Positions 22,544-31,700 of a stretch of 64,000 nucleotides of DNA are shown piece after piece. Each line of letters starts with the position of its first letter. The first letter of the stretch is position 1. Where the stretch lies: positions 1 to 64,000 of the forward strand of contig NZ_SGWY01000003.1 in the NCBI RefSeq assembly GCF_004216665.1. The letters run 5' to 3'. The position numbers and the translations under genes were made by a program. The notes below the pieces were generated by a model. It saw only the letters and a list, made by a program, of their open reading frames with translations, ran no database searches and was not told where the DNA came from. Source of the stretch: Agromyces ramosus. Its GTDB lineage: Bacteria; Actinomycetota; Actinomycetes; Actinomycetales; Microbacteriaceae.

Positions 22544-24028
22544 TCAGGCGAGCGACCGCTTCAGGCGCCGCCGTGAACCGAGGTCGAGCAGTCCCACGCC
22601 GAAGGCGATCGCGATGAAGAGCGCGACCGCGGTCATCCCGAAGCCGTACGCGTCGTGGTAGACCGCGAGGTCCTGCGTCTCGGCCGTGCCCGTCTCGCGG
22701 TAGATCGTCGCGTAGAACAGCGACAGCGCAACGGCCGTGCCCACCGCGGTGCCGATCCGCTGGCCGAGCTGGCCGACCGACCCGGCGAGGCCGCCCTGCT
22801 TGACCGGGATGTCCGCGAGGGCGAGCGTCTGGTTCGGCGAGATGACCAGGCCGCCGCCGAAGCCGGCGATGACCATCGCGCCCGCCATCGCCCACGGCGT
22901 GAGCTCGGGCGGTGTGTACAGCGCCGCGAGCACGAGCAGGCCGATGCCGACCAGCACGGTCGCGAGGCCCCACACCACGAGGGGGCGGCCCAGCCGGTTC
23001 ACGAGGTTGCCGCCGATCCACGACGACACCGCGCTCGTGAGCGCGAATCCGATGCTCACCATGCCGGCGAACACCGGTGCGAGGCCCAGGCCGTGCTGCA
23101 GGTAGAGCGTGGTGAGCAGGAACATCGAGGGTGCGGCGGCGAAGTACCCCGATGCGAGGACGGTGCCGTTGCGATAGGAGCTCACGCCGAACAGCGCGAG
23201 CGGCACGAGCGGGTGCCTGCCGGATGCCGCGTAGTGCCGCTCCCACGCGACGAACGCGCTCGCGGCGAACACGAACACGACGAGAAGCCACCACCGGGCC
23301 GGGTTGTCGTCGGGCGACCCCGTGGTGAACAGGAACGGCCACATCAGCGCGACGACGGTGATGCCGAACAGCAGCAGGCCGACCGGGTCGAGCTCGAGCT
23401 TGCGCGAGGAGGGAAGGCGCGTCTCGGGCAGCAGCCAGAGCGCGAGCGCGATCGCCGCGAGCGAGAGCGGCACGTTCATCCAGAAGATGCCACGCCAGCC
23501 GTCCTCCGGGCCACCGATCGCGATCGCGAGGCCGCCGAGGGTCGGCCCGAAGGCCGTGGCGACGCCGATGGTGGCCCCGAACAGGCCGAACGCCTTGCCG
23601 CGCTCGGCGCCCTGGAACAACTGCTGGATCAGGCCGAGCACCTGCGGCATCTGGATGCCGGCAGCGACCCCCTGCAGGAGCCGGGCGATGAGCAGCACCT
23701 CGCCGGTGGGCGCGAGCGCGCAGGCGAGGCTCGTGAGCGTGAACAGGCTGAGGCCGATGACGAAGAGCGTGCGCCGCGATCGCTGGTCGCCGATGCGGCC
23801 GGCGGGGACCAGCGTGAGGCCGAACGTCAGCACGTACCCCGACACGATGAGCTGCAGCTCCGTCGACGTGGCGCCGAACGCCGCCTCGATCGACGGCAGC
23901 GCCACGTTGACCTTCGTCAGGTCGAGGATCGTGAGGCCCGCTACGGCCACGCACACCCAGTAGGCACGCCAGCGCTTGGCATCCGACAGCGGGATCGACA
24001 GCGTGGGCGGTTGCGACGGTTGCGACAT
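22544..24028 (-). CDS. MFS transporter, EmrB/QacA (DHA2, 14-TM) family
   Basis: A 494-aa membrane protein with 14 hydrophobic segments. DHA2 hallmarks: LTKVNVALPSIEAAFGATSTELQLIVSGYVL (family motif D1 region), GRIGDQRSRRTLF (motif A) and RLLQGVAAGIQMP (motif B/C area). It is a proton-driven multidrug exporter by family; the substrate is unknown. ATG 24028 is preferred over an upstream GTG because TAGGGT (24041-24036 on the minus strand) ends 7 bases before it and overlaps that GTG: a leaderless start. It is convergent with the AlkD-like gene. Confidence 0.87.
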   Translation of the reverse strand: MSQPSQPPTLSIPLSDAKRWRAYWVCVAVAGLTILDLTKVNVALPSIEAAFGATSTELQLIVSGYVLTFGLTLVPAGRIGDQRSRRTLFVIGLSLFTLTSLACALAPTGEVLLIARLLQGVAAGIQMPQVLGLIQQLFQGAERGKAFGLFGATIGVATAFGPTLGGLAIAIGGPEDGWRGIFWMNVPLSLAAIALALWLLPETRLPSSRKLELDPVGLLLFGITVVALMWPFLFTTGSPDDNPARWWLLVVFVFAASAFVAWERHYAASGRHPLVPLALFGVSSYRNGTVLASGYFAAAPSMFLLTTLYLQHGLGLAPVFAGMVSIGFALTSAVSSWIGGNLVNRLGRPLVVWGLATVLVGIGLLVLAALYTPPELTPWAMAGAMVIAGFGGGLVISPNQTLALADIPVKQGGLAGSVGQLGQRIGTAVGTAVALSLFYATIYRETGTAETQDLAVYHDAYGFGMTAVALFIAIAFGVGLLDLGSRRRLKRSLA

Positions 24029-24122
24029 CCCGTCCACCCTACGCCCGGGTCATCCGCCGTCAGCGCATCCGCCGTCAGCGACGAAACGAGGCCGGCATCC
24101 GGGTGGATGCCGGCCTCAGAAG

Positions 24123-24195
24123 TGGACCCAGGGGGATTCGAACCCCCGACCTTCTCATTGCGAACGAGACGCGCTACCAACTGCGCCATGGGCCC
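24123..24195 (-). tRNA. tRNA-Ala (anticodon CGC)
   Basis: A 73-nt cloverleaf: acceptor GGGCCCA pairs with TGGGTCC (one G-U), D-stem GCGC/GCGC, anticodon arm TCTCG-TTCGCAA-TGAGA with anticodon CGC reading GCG, T-arm GGGGG-TTCGAAT-CCCCC, discriminator A. The CCA end is not encoded. It lies alone between the MFS gene and a membrane-protein gene on the same strand. Confidence 0.95.
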
Positions 24196-24251
24196 GAGCG
24201 AGAACGAGCCTACCATCCCCGCGAGGGTGGTTCGAACCGGTGCGGCGGGGG

Positions 24252-25316
24252 TCAGCCCGCCTGCCGACGACGTCGCAGCACGGCGTCGAGGTCGTCGAAG
24301 GCGGGGCTCGCATCGTCGACGATGCCCATGCGGGCATACGGGCTCGCCGGCTCCGCGGCCTGCTCACGGCGAGCGGATGCCGCGGGCGCGTCGGGCTGTC
24401 GCAGCGGCCGTCGCTCGATCGTCGCGACCTGGGGCTCGAGCTCCTCGACGCGACGCGCGAGCTCCGCGTCGGCGGCGACGCGCCGCAGCTGCTCGGCCGC
24501 CTCGATCGACGCCATCGCTGCTGCGGCGATCGTGCCGCGGGAGAGGTGCAGCGGCTTCGGCAGCGGCTGCGGCGTCCACTCGTGCGCCTCGTCCTCGGCC
24601 TCGGGCAGGTCGATCGGCTCGAACGGCACCGACTCGGGCACGGCGACGGGCACGGCGACGGGCGACGCGATCCGCACGCGGGCGAGTCGCACGAGTCCGG
24701 CGAACGCGACGACGATGCCGAGGGCGCCGCCGCCCGCGATGTAGGGCGAGGCGCCGAACGCGGCGGCCACCACCCCGCCGACCGCCGTGAGCAGGGAGGC
24801 GAGCAGCAGGAGGGAGCAGAGCCCACGGCGCCGGCGCAGGGAGCGGCGCCGACGTGCGACATCCGCCGCCGTCACGCCGACCGGCGCGGGCTGGGGCGAT
24901 GACGCGGGCGCCGCCTCGAACGCCATCGCCGTCGCCGTCGCCGGGATCGTGGCGATCGGCTCGGTGATCGTCTCCTGCGCGGCGGCCGCGAGTTGCCGTG
25001 CCGCTTCGGCGGCCTCCTCGGCGGCGCGACGCTCGGCGATCGCGAGGTGCTCGGCCGCCTCGGCCGCCAGCCGGGCGGCAAGTTCGTGCTCGTGCAGGAT
25101 CCTCTGCTGCGAGGCCACCTCGCGAGCCGTCGCCTCCACGCGCACCGCCTCGGGCGTCTCGGCCGTCTCGGCGAGGATGCGGAGCGTCTGCTGCAGCCGC
25201 ACCGCGTTGCGCTCGGTGTCGAGGTACTGCCGGCGGCGCAGCCAGCTCGGCAGCAGGTACGCGATCCAGAGCGCCGCGGCCGCAGCCACGAGCACCCCTC
25301 CGCCGATCACGTCCAT
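24252..25316 (-). CDS. Conserved actinobacterial membrane protein of unknown function
   Basis: A 354-aa protein with an N-terminal transmembrane helix (about 3-25), a long Ala/Glu/Arg-rich helical, probably coiled-coil, stretch (40-115), two more transmembrane helices (about 165-210) and an acidic, Pro-rich cytoplasmic C-terminal part. I recognise no family with a known function; similar proteins lie near galU in related actinobacteria. ATG 25316 is leaderless: TAGCGT (25328-25323) ends 6 bases before it. It follows the galU and acetyltransferase genes on the same strand but has its own promoter. Confidence 0.75.
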   Translation of the reverse strand: MDVIGGGVLVAAAAALWIAYLLPSWLRRRQYLDTERNAVRLQQTLRILAETAETPEAVRVEATAREVASQQRILHEHELAARLAAEAAEHLAIAERRAAEEAAEAARQLAAAAQETITEPIATIPATATAMAFEAAPASSPQPAPVGVTAADVARRRRSLRRRRGLCSLLLLASLLTAVGGVVAAAFGASPYIAGGGALGIVVAFAGLVRLARVRIASPVAVPVAVPESVPFEPIDLPEAEDEAHEWTPQPLPKPLHLSRGTIAAAAMASIEAAEQLRRVAADAELARRVEELEPQVATIERRPLRQPDAPAASARREQAAEPASPYARMGIVDDASPAFDDLDAVLRRRRQAG

Positions 25317-25368
25317 GCGACAACGCTAGGTCACGGTGGACGAATGGCCCCGCTCGACGCGGGCGTGT

Positions 25369-26031
25369 TCAGCGATCGGCGACGTGCAGCGGGTACGCGG
25401 CGGCGGCGCGGTCCTCCGGGGTGACGCGGGCCGCATCTTCGGGCACCCGTCCGTCACGCCAGCGACGCAGCACGCCCCGGGGCACCTCCTCGGCGACGAG
25501 CGCGAACGCGAAGTGATCGCGCCAATCCCCGTTGATGTGGATGAACCGCCGCCGGAGCCCCTCGTAGCGGAATCCGAGCTTCTCGACCACCCGCAGCGAC
25601 GGCTGGTTCTCGGGCCGGATGCAGATCTCCATGCGGTGCAGGCGCAGCACCGAGAAGCAGTAGTCGGTGGCGAGGGCGACCGCGGTCGGGGTGATCCCGC
25701 GGCCGGCGACGGCCTGGGAGACCCAGTACCCGATCGTCGCCGACGAGAGCGAGCCGAAGGTGATCGACGAGACGTTCAGCTGCCCGACGAGCTGTCCGTC
25801 GACCTCGATGACGAAGGGCAGCGCATGGCCGCTGCGGGCGTGGGCCAGCAGGTTGCGGATGCTCGCTCGGGTGTCGATGACCGAGCCGCCGCCCGGGTAC
25901 GTGGCCTCCCACTGACGCAGCCACCCGCGATTGTCGAGGAGCACGCGTTCGAGCGCCTTCGCGTCGCGCGCTCGGATCGGCCGCAGGGTGACGTCCCCGT
26001 CACGCAGCGTGGGGATCGCGGCCGCCGCCAT
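25369..26031 (-). CDS. GNAT N-acetyltransferase (RimJ/RimL type)
   Basis: A 220-aa acetyltransferase with the GNAT fold: LRPIRARDAKALERVLLDNR at the N-terminus, IGYWVSQAVAGRGI for acetyl-CoA binding, and the C-terminal RPENQPSLRVVEKLGFRYEG block characteristic of RimJ/RimL enzymes that acetylate protein N-termini. The exact target is not predictable. ATG 26031 starts 2 bases after the galU stop, so the two are cotranscribed and likely coupled. The galU-rimJ order is common in Microbacteriaceae. Confidence 0.88.
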   Translation of the reverse strand: MAAAAIPTLRDGDVTLRPIRARDAKALERVLLDNRGWLRQWEATYPGGGSVIDTRASIRNLLAHARSGHALPFVIEVDGQLVGQLNVSSITFGSLSSATIGYWVSQAVAGRGITPTAVALATDYCFSVLRLHRMEICIRPENQPSLRVVEKLGFRYEGLRRRFIHINGDWRDHFAFALVAEEVPRGVLRRWRDGRVPEDAARVTPEDRAAAAYPLHVADR

Positions 26032-26033
26032 GG

Positions 26034-26933
26034 TCAGTTCCGATCGAAGCCGGCGACGTACTCGACGAGCCAGGGTCTGAGGTCGGGTCCGAGGTCGTCG
26101 CGATCGGCCGCGAGCTGCACGACGGCCTTGATGTAGTCGAGCTTGTCGCCGGTGTCGTACCGGCGCCCGCGGAAGACGACGCCGTAGACGCCGCCCGTGC
26201 CCTCGACGTCGCCCGCCATCTCCATGAGCGCGTCGGTGAGCTGGATCTCGCCGCCCTTTCCCGGGGCCGTGTGCTCGAGGATGTCGAAGACCTCGGGCTT
26301 CAGCACGTAGCGGCCGATCACGGCGTAGTTCGACGGGGCGACGTCGGCCGCCGGCTTCTCGACGAGGCCGGTGATGCGGACCACGTCGGGGTCGTCGGTC
26401 GTCTCGACCGCCGCGGCGCCGTAGAGGTGGATCAAGGCGGGGTCGACCTCGAGGAGGGCGACGATCGTGGCTCCGCGCCGGTCGTGCTCGTCGAGCATGC
26501 GGGTGAGGAGCGGATCGCGGGCGTCGATGAGGTCGTCGCCGAGCAGCACGGCGAACGACTGGTCGCCGACGTGCTTGCGGGCGCGGAGCACCGCATGCCC
26601 GAGCCCCTTCGGGTCGCCCTGGCGCACGAAGTGCACGTCGGCGAGGTCGCTCGACTCCTGCACCTTGGAGAGCTTGGCTCCGTCGCCCTTCTGCGCGAGC
26701 GTGTGCTCGAGCTCGGCGACGCGGTCGAAGTGGTTCGCGAGGGCGTTCTTGTTGCGCCCGATGATCATGAGGACGTCGTCGAGCCCGGCCGCGACGGCCT
26801 CCTCCACGACGTACTGGATCGCCGGCTTGTCGACCACCGGCAGCATCTCCTTCGGCATCGCCTTGGTCGCCGGGAGGAACCTCGTACCGAGGCCCGCCGC
26901 AGGGATGACGGCCTTCGTGATCCGTTGAGTCAT
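26034..26933 (-). CDS. galU: UTP-glucose-1-phosphate uridylyltransferase
   Basis: A 299-aa nucleotidyltransferase making UDP-glucose from UTP and glucose-1-phosphate for cell-wall glycopolymers and trehalose/galactose metabolism. The signature AVIPAAGLGTRFLPATKAMPKEMLPVVDKPAIQ starts at residue 8, with the metal/nucleotide region VLLGDDLID and the sugar-binding part (GLVEKP, KGGEIQLTDAL) following. Full family length. ATG 26933. It heads a two-gene operon with the RimJ-like acetyltransferase and is divergent from the 5-formyl-THF cyclo-ligase gene 75 bp away. Confidence 0.95.
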   Translation of the reverse strand: MTQRITKAVIPAAGLGTRFLPATKAMPKEMLPVVDKPAIQYVVEEAVAAGLDDVLMIIGRNKNALANHFDRVAELEHTLAQKGDGAKLSKVQESSDLADVHFVRQGDPKGLGHAVLRARKHVGDQSFAVLLGDDLIDARDPLLTRMLDEHDRRGATIVALLEVDPALIHLYGAAAVETTDDPDVVRITGLVEKPAADVAPSNYAVIGRYVLKPEVFDILEHTAPGKGGEIQLTDALMEMAGDVEGTGGVYGVVFRGRRYDTGDKLDYIKAVVQLAADRDDLGPDLRPWLVEYVAGFDRN

Positions 26934-27007
26934 GCGGACAGCGTAACCGGATGTCGCGCCACGGCGCGCGGGAGGACCATGGGACGCATCGTCCTAGGAT
27001 GTGTGCC

Positions 27008-27586
27008 ATGCCCGACGATCCGGACGTCCAGAAGCGCGTGCTCCGCGCCGAGCTCCGCGAGCGCAGGCGGAACATGCCGGCGCACGAGCGCGAGCTCGCG
27101 ACGGAGGGCCTCACGGCCCGTCTCGAGGAACTCGTCGGATCGACGGGCGCGGAGTCCCTCTCGTGCTACCTCTCGATGCCGACCGAGCCCGACACCCGGC
27201 CGTTCGTCGACTGGGCGGAGGCCCGCGGCATCCGCGTGCTGTTCCCGATCACCCGCGAGGACGGCCTGCTCGACTGGACCGTCGGCGAGGAGGACGTCGA
27301 GTCGCTCGGGCTCCACGGCGTGCCCGAAGCGGCCGGCGAGCTCCTCGGGCCGATGGCGATCAACGACGTCGACCTCATCCTCGTTCCCGCCGCCGCCGTG
27401 GACGCGACCGGCATGCGGTTGGGGTGGGGGCGGGGCTATTTCGACAAGACCCTCGGTTCGATGGGAAAATGTCCTCCGGTGTACGCCGTCGTCTTCGACA
27501 GCGAGTTCGTCGAGCAGGTGCCGCGCGAGGTGCACGACCAGGCCGTGAACGGGGTCGTGACGCCGACGCGCATCATCGCGTTCTGA
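27008..27586 (+). CDS. 5-formyltetrahydrofolate cyclo-ligase
   Basis: A 192-aa enzyme converting 5-formyl-THF to 5,10-methenyl-THF with ATP, recovering the folate pool. Family motifs: the N-terminal basic helix LRAELRERRRNMPAHER, LSMPTEPDT, and the C-terminal GMRLGWGRGYFDKTL ATP-binding loop. ATG 27008 is leaderless: TAGGAT (26995-27000) ends 7 bases upstream. It begins a rightward cluster with fmdB and mscL, an order conserved in actinobacteria. Confidence 0.93.
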   Translation: MPDDPDVQKRVLRAELRERRRNMPAHERELATEGLTARLEELVGSTGAESLSCYLSMPTEPDTRPFVDWAEARGIRVLFPITREDGLLDWTVGEEDVESLGLHGVPEAAGELLGPMAINDVDLILVPAAAVDATGMRLGWGRGYFDKTLGSMGKCPPVYAVVFDSEFVEQVPREVHDQAVNGVVTPTRIIAF

Positions 27587-27614
27587 GCGTCGCGCCACGA
27601 TCCGGAAGAGTCTC

Positions 27615-27986
27615 ATGCCCACGTATTCCTACCGCTGCACCGAGTGCGACAACGCATTCGACATCCACCAGGCGTTCACCGACGACACGCTCACCGTCTG
27701 CGAGGTGTGCGGCGGTCGCCTCCGCAAGCTCTTCAACACGATCGGCGTGACCTTCAACGGCTCGGGGTTCTACCGCACCGATTCGCGCGGCGAGGGCACG
27801 GCGTCGAAGTCGGATGCCGCGGGCGGCGGTTCCTCGTCGAGCGGATCGTCCGGCGGCTCGTCGTCGGGCGGCTCCTCGGGCTCATCGGGCAGCTCCTCGG
27901 GCTCATCGGGCGGGTCCTCCTCCGGCGGCTCCACGTCGGGCGGCTCGGGTTCGTCCGGATCGGGGTCGTCCGCTAGCGTGGCCTGA
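27615..27986 (+). CDS. FmdB-family zinc-ribbon protein
   Basis: A 123-aa protein whose first 45 residues form the FmdB zinc ribbon MPTYSYRCTECDNAFD with Cys-X2-Cys (CTEC) and a second CEVC pair. The rest (about 70-120) is almost only Gly, Ser and Thr, a disordered low-complexity tail that differs from ordinary short FmdB proteins. The family is regulatory or of unknown function. ATG 27615 follows GGAAGAG. It lies between the folate cyclo-ligase and mscL genes, probably on one transcript. Confidence 0.88.
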   Translation: MPTYSYRCTECDNAFDIHQAFTDDTLTVCEVCGGRLRKLFNTIGVTFNGSGFYRTDSRGEGTASKSDAAGGGSSSSGSSGGSSSGGSSGSSGSSSGSSGGSSSGGSTSGGSGSSGSGSSASVA

Positions 27987-28020
27987 CGTGCCGGAGCAGA
28001 GCCAACGTCGAGGAGGGTCC

Positions 28021-28467
28021 GTGCTCAAGGGATTCAAGGAGTTCATCCTCCGCGGGAACGTGATCGAACTGGCGGTCGCCGTCGTCATCGGCGCCGCGTT
28101 CACCGCGGTCGTCAACTCGATCGTCGCGAACCTCATCAACCCGCTGATCGCCGCGCTGTTCCGGGCCGACAGCCTGGACAACGCGCTCGTCATCAGCATC
28201 CCGACCCTCGACGGCCAGACCGCCGACGTGAGGATCGGCGCGGTGCTCGGCTCCATCCTCACGTTCGCCATCGTGGCCGCGGTCGTGTACTTCGTGTTCG
28301 TCCTTCCGATGAACCACCTGAAGGAGCGTGCGGCGGCCAAGCGCCAGGCGGGCACGCCCGACGCGGACGAGCCCGAGAACGAGCTGACGGTGCTCTCCGA
28401 GATCCGCGACCTGCTCGCCGAGCGCCGCGGCGCCGAGTCGGTGAGCAGCGGCACGCACTCCGAGTAG
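28021..28467 (+). CDS. mscL: Large-conductance mechanosensitive channel MscL
   Basis: A 148-aa inner-membrane channel that opens under high membrane tension to release solutes on hypo-osmotic shock. The N-terminal helix and TM1 (LKGFKEFILRGNVIELAVAV, gate region VIGAAFTAVVNSIV) are typical; TM2 lies near residues 78-100, followed by a charged cytoplasmic helix. GTG 28021 follows GAGGAGGG at proper spacing. It is the last gene of the cyclo-ligase/fmdB/mscL group and is convergent with the 70-aa gene. Confidence 0.94.
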   Translation: MLKGFKEFILRGNVIELAVAVVIGAAFTAVVNSIVANLINPLIAALFRADSLDNALVISIPTLDGQTADVRIGAVLGSILTFAIVAAVVYFVFVLPMNHLKERAAAKRQAGTPDADEPENELTVLSEIRDLLAERRGAESVSSGTHSE

Positions 28468-28488
28468 CCCGGGGGATCCCCGCGGCGG

Positions 28489-28701
28489 TCACCAGTGCGG
28501 CGGTCGCTCCCGGGTGATGCGATCGTCGTCGGGATCCGGCCGGGTGCGCTTGCGCGTGCGCTTCGGGCGCGGGTCGGGTTCGGGCTCCGCCGCCGGCGCG
28601 GCCTGCTCGGGGGCCGGATCCGACCCGGGCGCGGGCGTCAACCGCGCGCGCCGCGCGGTGCCCTCGGCGCGCTCGACGCGCTGCCGCGGCTCATCGGACA
28701 T
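28489..28701 (-). CDS. Small charged, Pro-rich protein coupled to the upstream helicase-like gene
   Basis: A 70-aa, probably disordered protein rich in Arg, Pro, Glu and Asp, with a basic stretch RPKRTRKRTRP and a C-terminus DDDRITRERPPHW. I do not recognise the family. Its ATG (28701) overlaps the TGA stop of the large upstream gene by one base (TGATG), so its translation is coupled to it. High GC3 in frame and the tight overlap support it being real. It may act with the helicase-like protein; there is no direct evidence. Confidence 0.65.
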   Translation of the reverse strand: MSDEPRQRVERAEGTARRARLTPAPGSDPAPEQAAPAAEPEPDPRPKRTRKRTRPDPDDDRITRERPPHW

Positions 28702-31700
28702 CAGCCGGCCGCGGCATCCGCCGGTCGGGCCTCGGGCTTGCCGAGGAGCGTGGCGACGCGGTTCGCGACCGCCTCGGGGTTGCCGAAGAGCTCGAAGCTG
28801 TGCACGCGGAGGTAGTGCCAGCCGAGGCGGCGCAGCACCTCGGGGCGGAGCCGCAGCGACTCGCGCAGGCTGAGGCCCGTGAAGGCCTCGTCGGTCTCGA
28901 CGACCACGGCCTTGCCGGCGTGGGCCGCGGCGAGGGCGAGCCGTCCACGATGACCGACGCTGACCCGGATGCCCCGGCGCGCGAGCCGGGCGGCGAGGTC
29001 GCCCAGCATCGAGGCACCGGCCTCGCCGTCGACGTCGGCCGCGGCGCGCTCCTCGGTCTGGGTCAGGATGTTCGCGAGGGCGAGCACGCCGTGCGACTGG
29101 CGCTCCTCGTCGATGTCCTCGGGGCGGAACGCCGAGACGAGGTCCATCGAGCGCCGTGCCCTGGTCATGCCCACCGCGAGGAGGCGATCGCCGCCCGGCT
29201 CGCCGAGCGAGCCGAAGCTCGACAGCAGCCGGCCGTGCGGGGTGCGCCCGTAGCCGACCGAGAAGATGACGCGGTCGCGGCTCTGCGCCACCGCCTGCTC
29301 GAGCGTGAGCACGGTGAACGGCTCGGCCCGGTCCTTCAGGATGAAGTCGGAGAGGTCGGTGCGCTTCGCGAAGGCCGCGAGCACCGCCTGGTGCACGCGT
29401 GCCGCGTGGCGGGCGCTGGCCGTGATGACCATGAGCGACTCGCGCGGACGCTTCACCGCGTGCTCCATCACGAGCTCGACGACCTTCGCCACCTCGGAGT
29501 CGATGCTCTCGACCGTGCCGGTGACGGCGTCGGGCAGCCCGTTGCCGCGCACGTAGTGGAGTCCGAGGCTGCCGTGGCCGAGGAAGCTGCCCGCCCACGG
29601 GAGCGACTCGATGCGACCGGCGTAGAACCGGCGGTTCACGAGCTCCGCCAGGTCCTCGCCGCCCGCCCGGTAGCTGCGGGTGAGGGTGAGGGTCGGCAGG
29701 AGCTCGCCGAGGCGCGCGAGCGCCGAATCCGCGTGGAGGGCGTCGACGCCGTGCTCGGTGGCCCGACCGGCGCCGTGCTCGGCATCGTCGATGCCGGTCT
29801 CGAAGAGCGTCGGAGTCTGGGTGACGGGGTCGCCGAAGGCGATCACCTGCTTCGCCCGGCGGATCGCGCCGAGGTTCTCGGCGATCGTCGTCGACCCCGC
29901 ATCCACGAGCACCACGGCGTCGAAGGCGATGTCCTCGTCGATCTCGGGCACCTCGTAGGGCGACGCGAGCCACACCGGCGCGAGTGCCCGGAACAGGTGC
30001 GGCGTGCCCTCGTGCAGCGACTCCGGGCGCACGCGGTCGCCCCGGAGCATCCGCTTCAGCCGCTCGGCCTCGTCGGGGTGGTCGACCAGCGCGACCTTCC
30101 AGTTCTCGGCGAGGTGCCACGCGAGCTGGGGTCCGGCGGCGGAGGCGTGCGCCTCGTCGACCAGGCGGAAGTCGCCTTCGAGTCGATCGAGCACCGTGGT
30201 GTTCGCGCCGAGCAGTGCCCGGTCGTTCGCCAGCATCGCCTCGAGCACCGACTGCCACCAGGCGAGCTCGAGCTCGGCGGCCACGGCCTTCTCGGGCACG
30301 TGGCGCTTCGCCAGGTCGAGGAGCAGCGGATCGAGTCCGAGGTCGCGCAGGCGCGACAGCACGGCGGTGCGCTCCTGCAGGTTCGTCAGCACCTCCGACT
30401 CGGCGGCGAGTCCGGCGAGGTTCGCGATGAGCTCGCGCACGGGCCGCGCGGCCAGCTGCCGCGGCGTGCCGACCACCCCGAGCGGCCCGTCGAGGGCCGC
30501 GAGGTCGGTCGCCACCGTGCGGAAGGCGACGTGCACGTCGTCGATCCCGACCGGCACGCCGGGAATGGCGCCGGCCTCCGAGTACCGCTGCCACAGGGTG
30601 CGCTGCTGCTGGATGCCGCGAAGCGCGGCGTTGAGGTCGGTGACGTGCACGCCGGGGCGCACGTACTCGAGCGCGAGGCGGCGCAGGCGGCGACGGTTGG
30701 CTCCCGACATGCCGGGCGAGTCACGGCGCGACGAGGTCGCGGCGATGAGCTCGCCGAGCGGCCGGTCGAAGACCGACGGGAGGAAGCGGTCGAGGGTCTC
30801 GCGCACGTCGAGGAGCAGGCGCAGGAACACGCCGAGCTCGGCGACCGACTCGAACGGACGCAGCCGGGTCTGCGCGATGAGGCCGCGACCGCGCTCGAGG
30901 AGCCGTGGCAGCTCGGTGGCGCTCAGCCGCTTCGCGAGCTCGTGCGCGTGGGTGGCCTCGTCGGACGAGGTGAACGACGCGCCATACCAGGGCGAATCGC
31001 CCGGGCCGTATCGGAACTCGCCGAGCTCCGCGGCCCGCGCGAGGTCGCGCGCGACGCGGTCGCGGCCGCCGGCGAGTGCGACGAGGGCGGCGTGATCGAG
31101 CCGCGCGGTCGTCGACGGCGGCAGCGGGACCAGGGCGAGCCGAGCGAGCTCCCCGAGCGCGTCGAGCACCGAGACGTGCAGCTCGGGGTCGCGCCGGGTC
31201 AGCGCCGCGCGGTAGTCGAGCAGCACCTTGCGCAGCCGCACGAGCGCGTCGTCGACGTCGGCCACACGTGGCTGCTCGGCCTTCTCGTTGCGCGAGATCG
31301 ACTGGATGAGGTCGCGGCGCAGGCTCGCGGTCGTGACGGCCACGCCGCCGAGTCCGACCTGACCCAGGCGATGCGCGATGCCGTCGAGGCTCGCCCGGCG
31401 CGCGCCGACGACGAGCACGCGCTTGTCCTTGGCGACGAGGGCGCCGATCGAGTTCACGATCGTCTGCGTGCCTCCGGTGCCGGGGAGCGTCTTCACGACG
31501 AGGGACGAGCCGGATTCGACCTCGGCGACGACCTGCTCCTGCTCGGGGTCGGCGTCGAGGAGGAGGGTGTCGGTCGACGGGGGGCGCTCGTCCTGCGCCA
31601 CGGGCCTGGCGCGCTCGCCCTGCTCGGCGAGGGCGGCCCGCGCGGCCTGGTTACCGGCGATCGCATCGATGAGCGGGTGGTCGAGTCTCCGCACGTCGGC

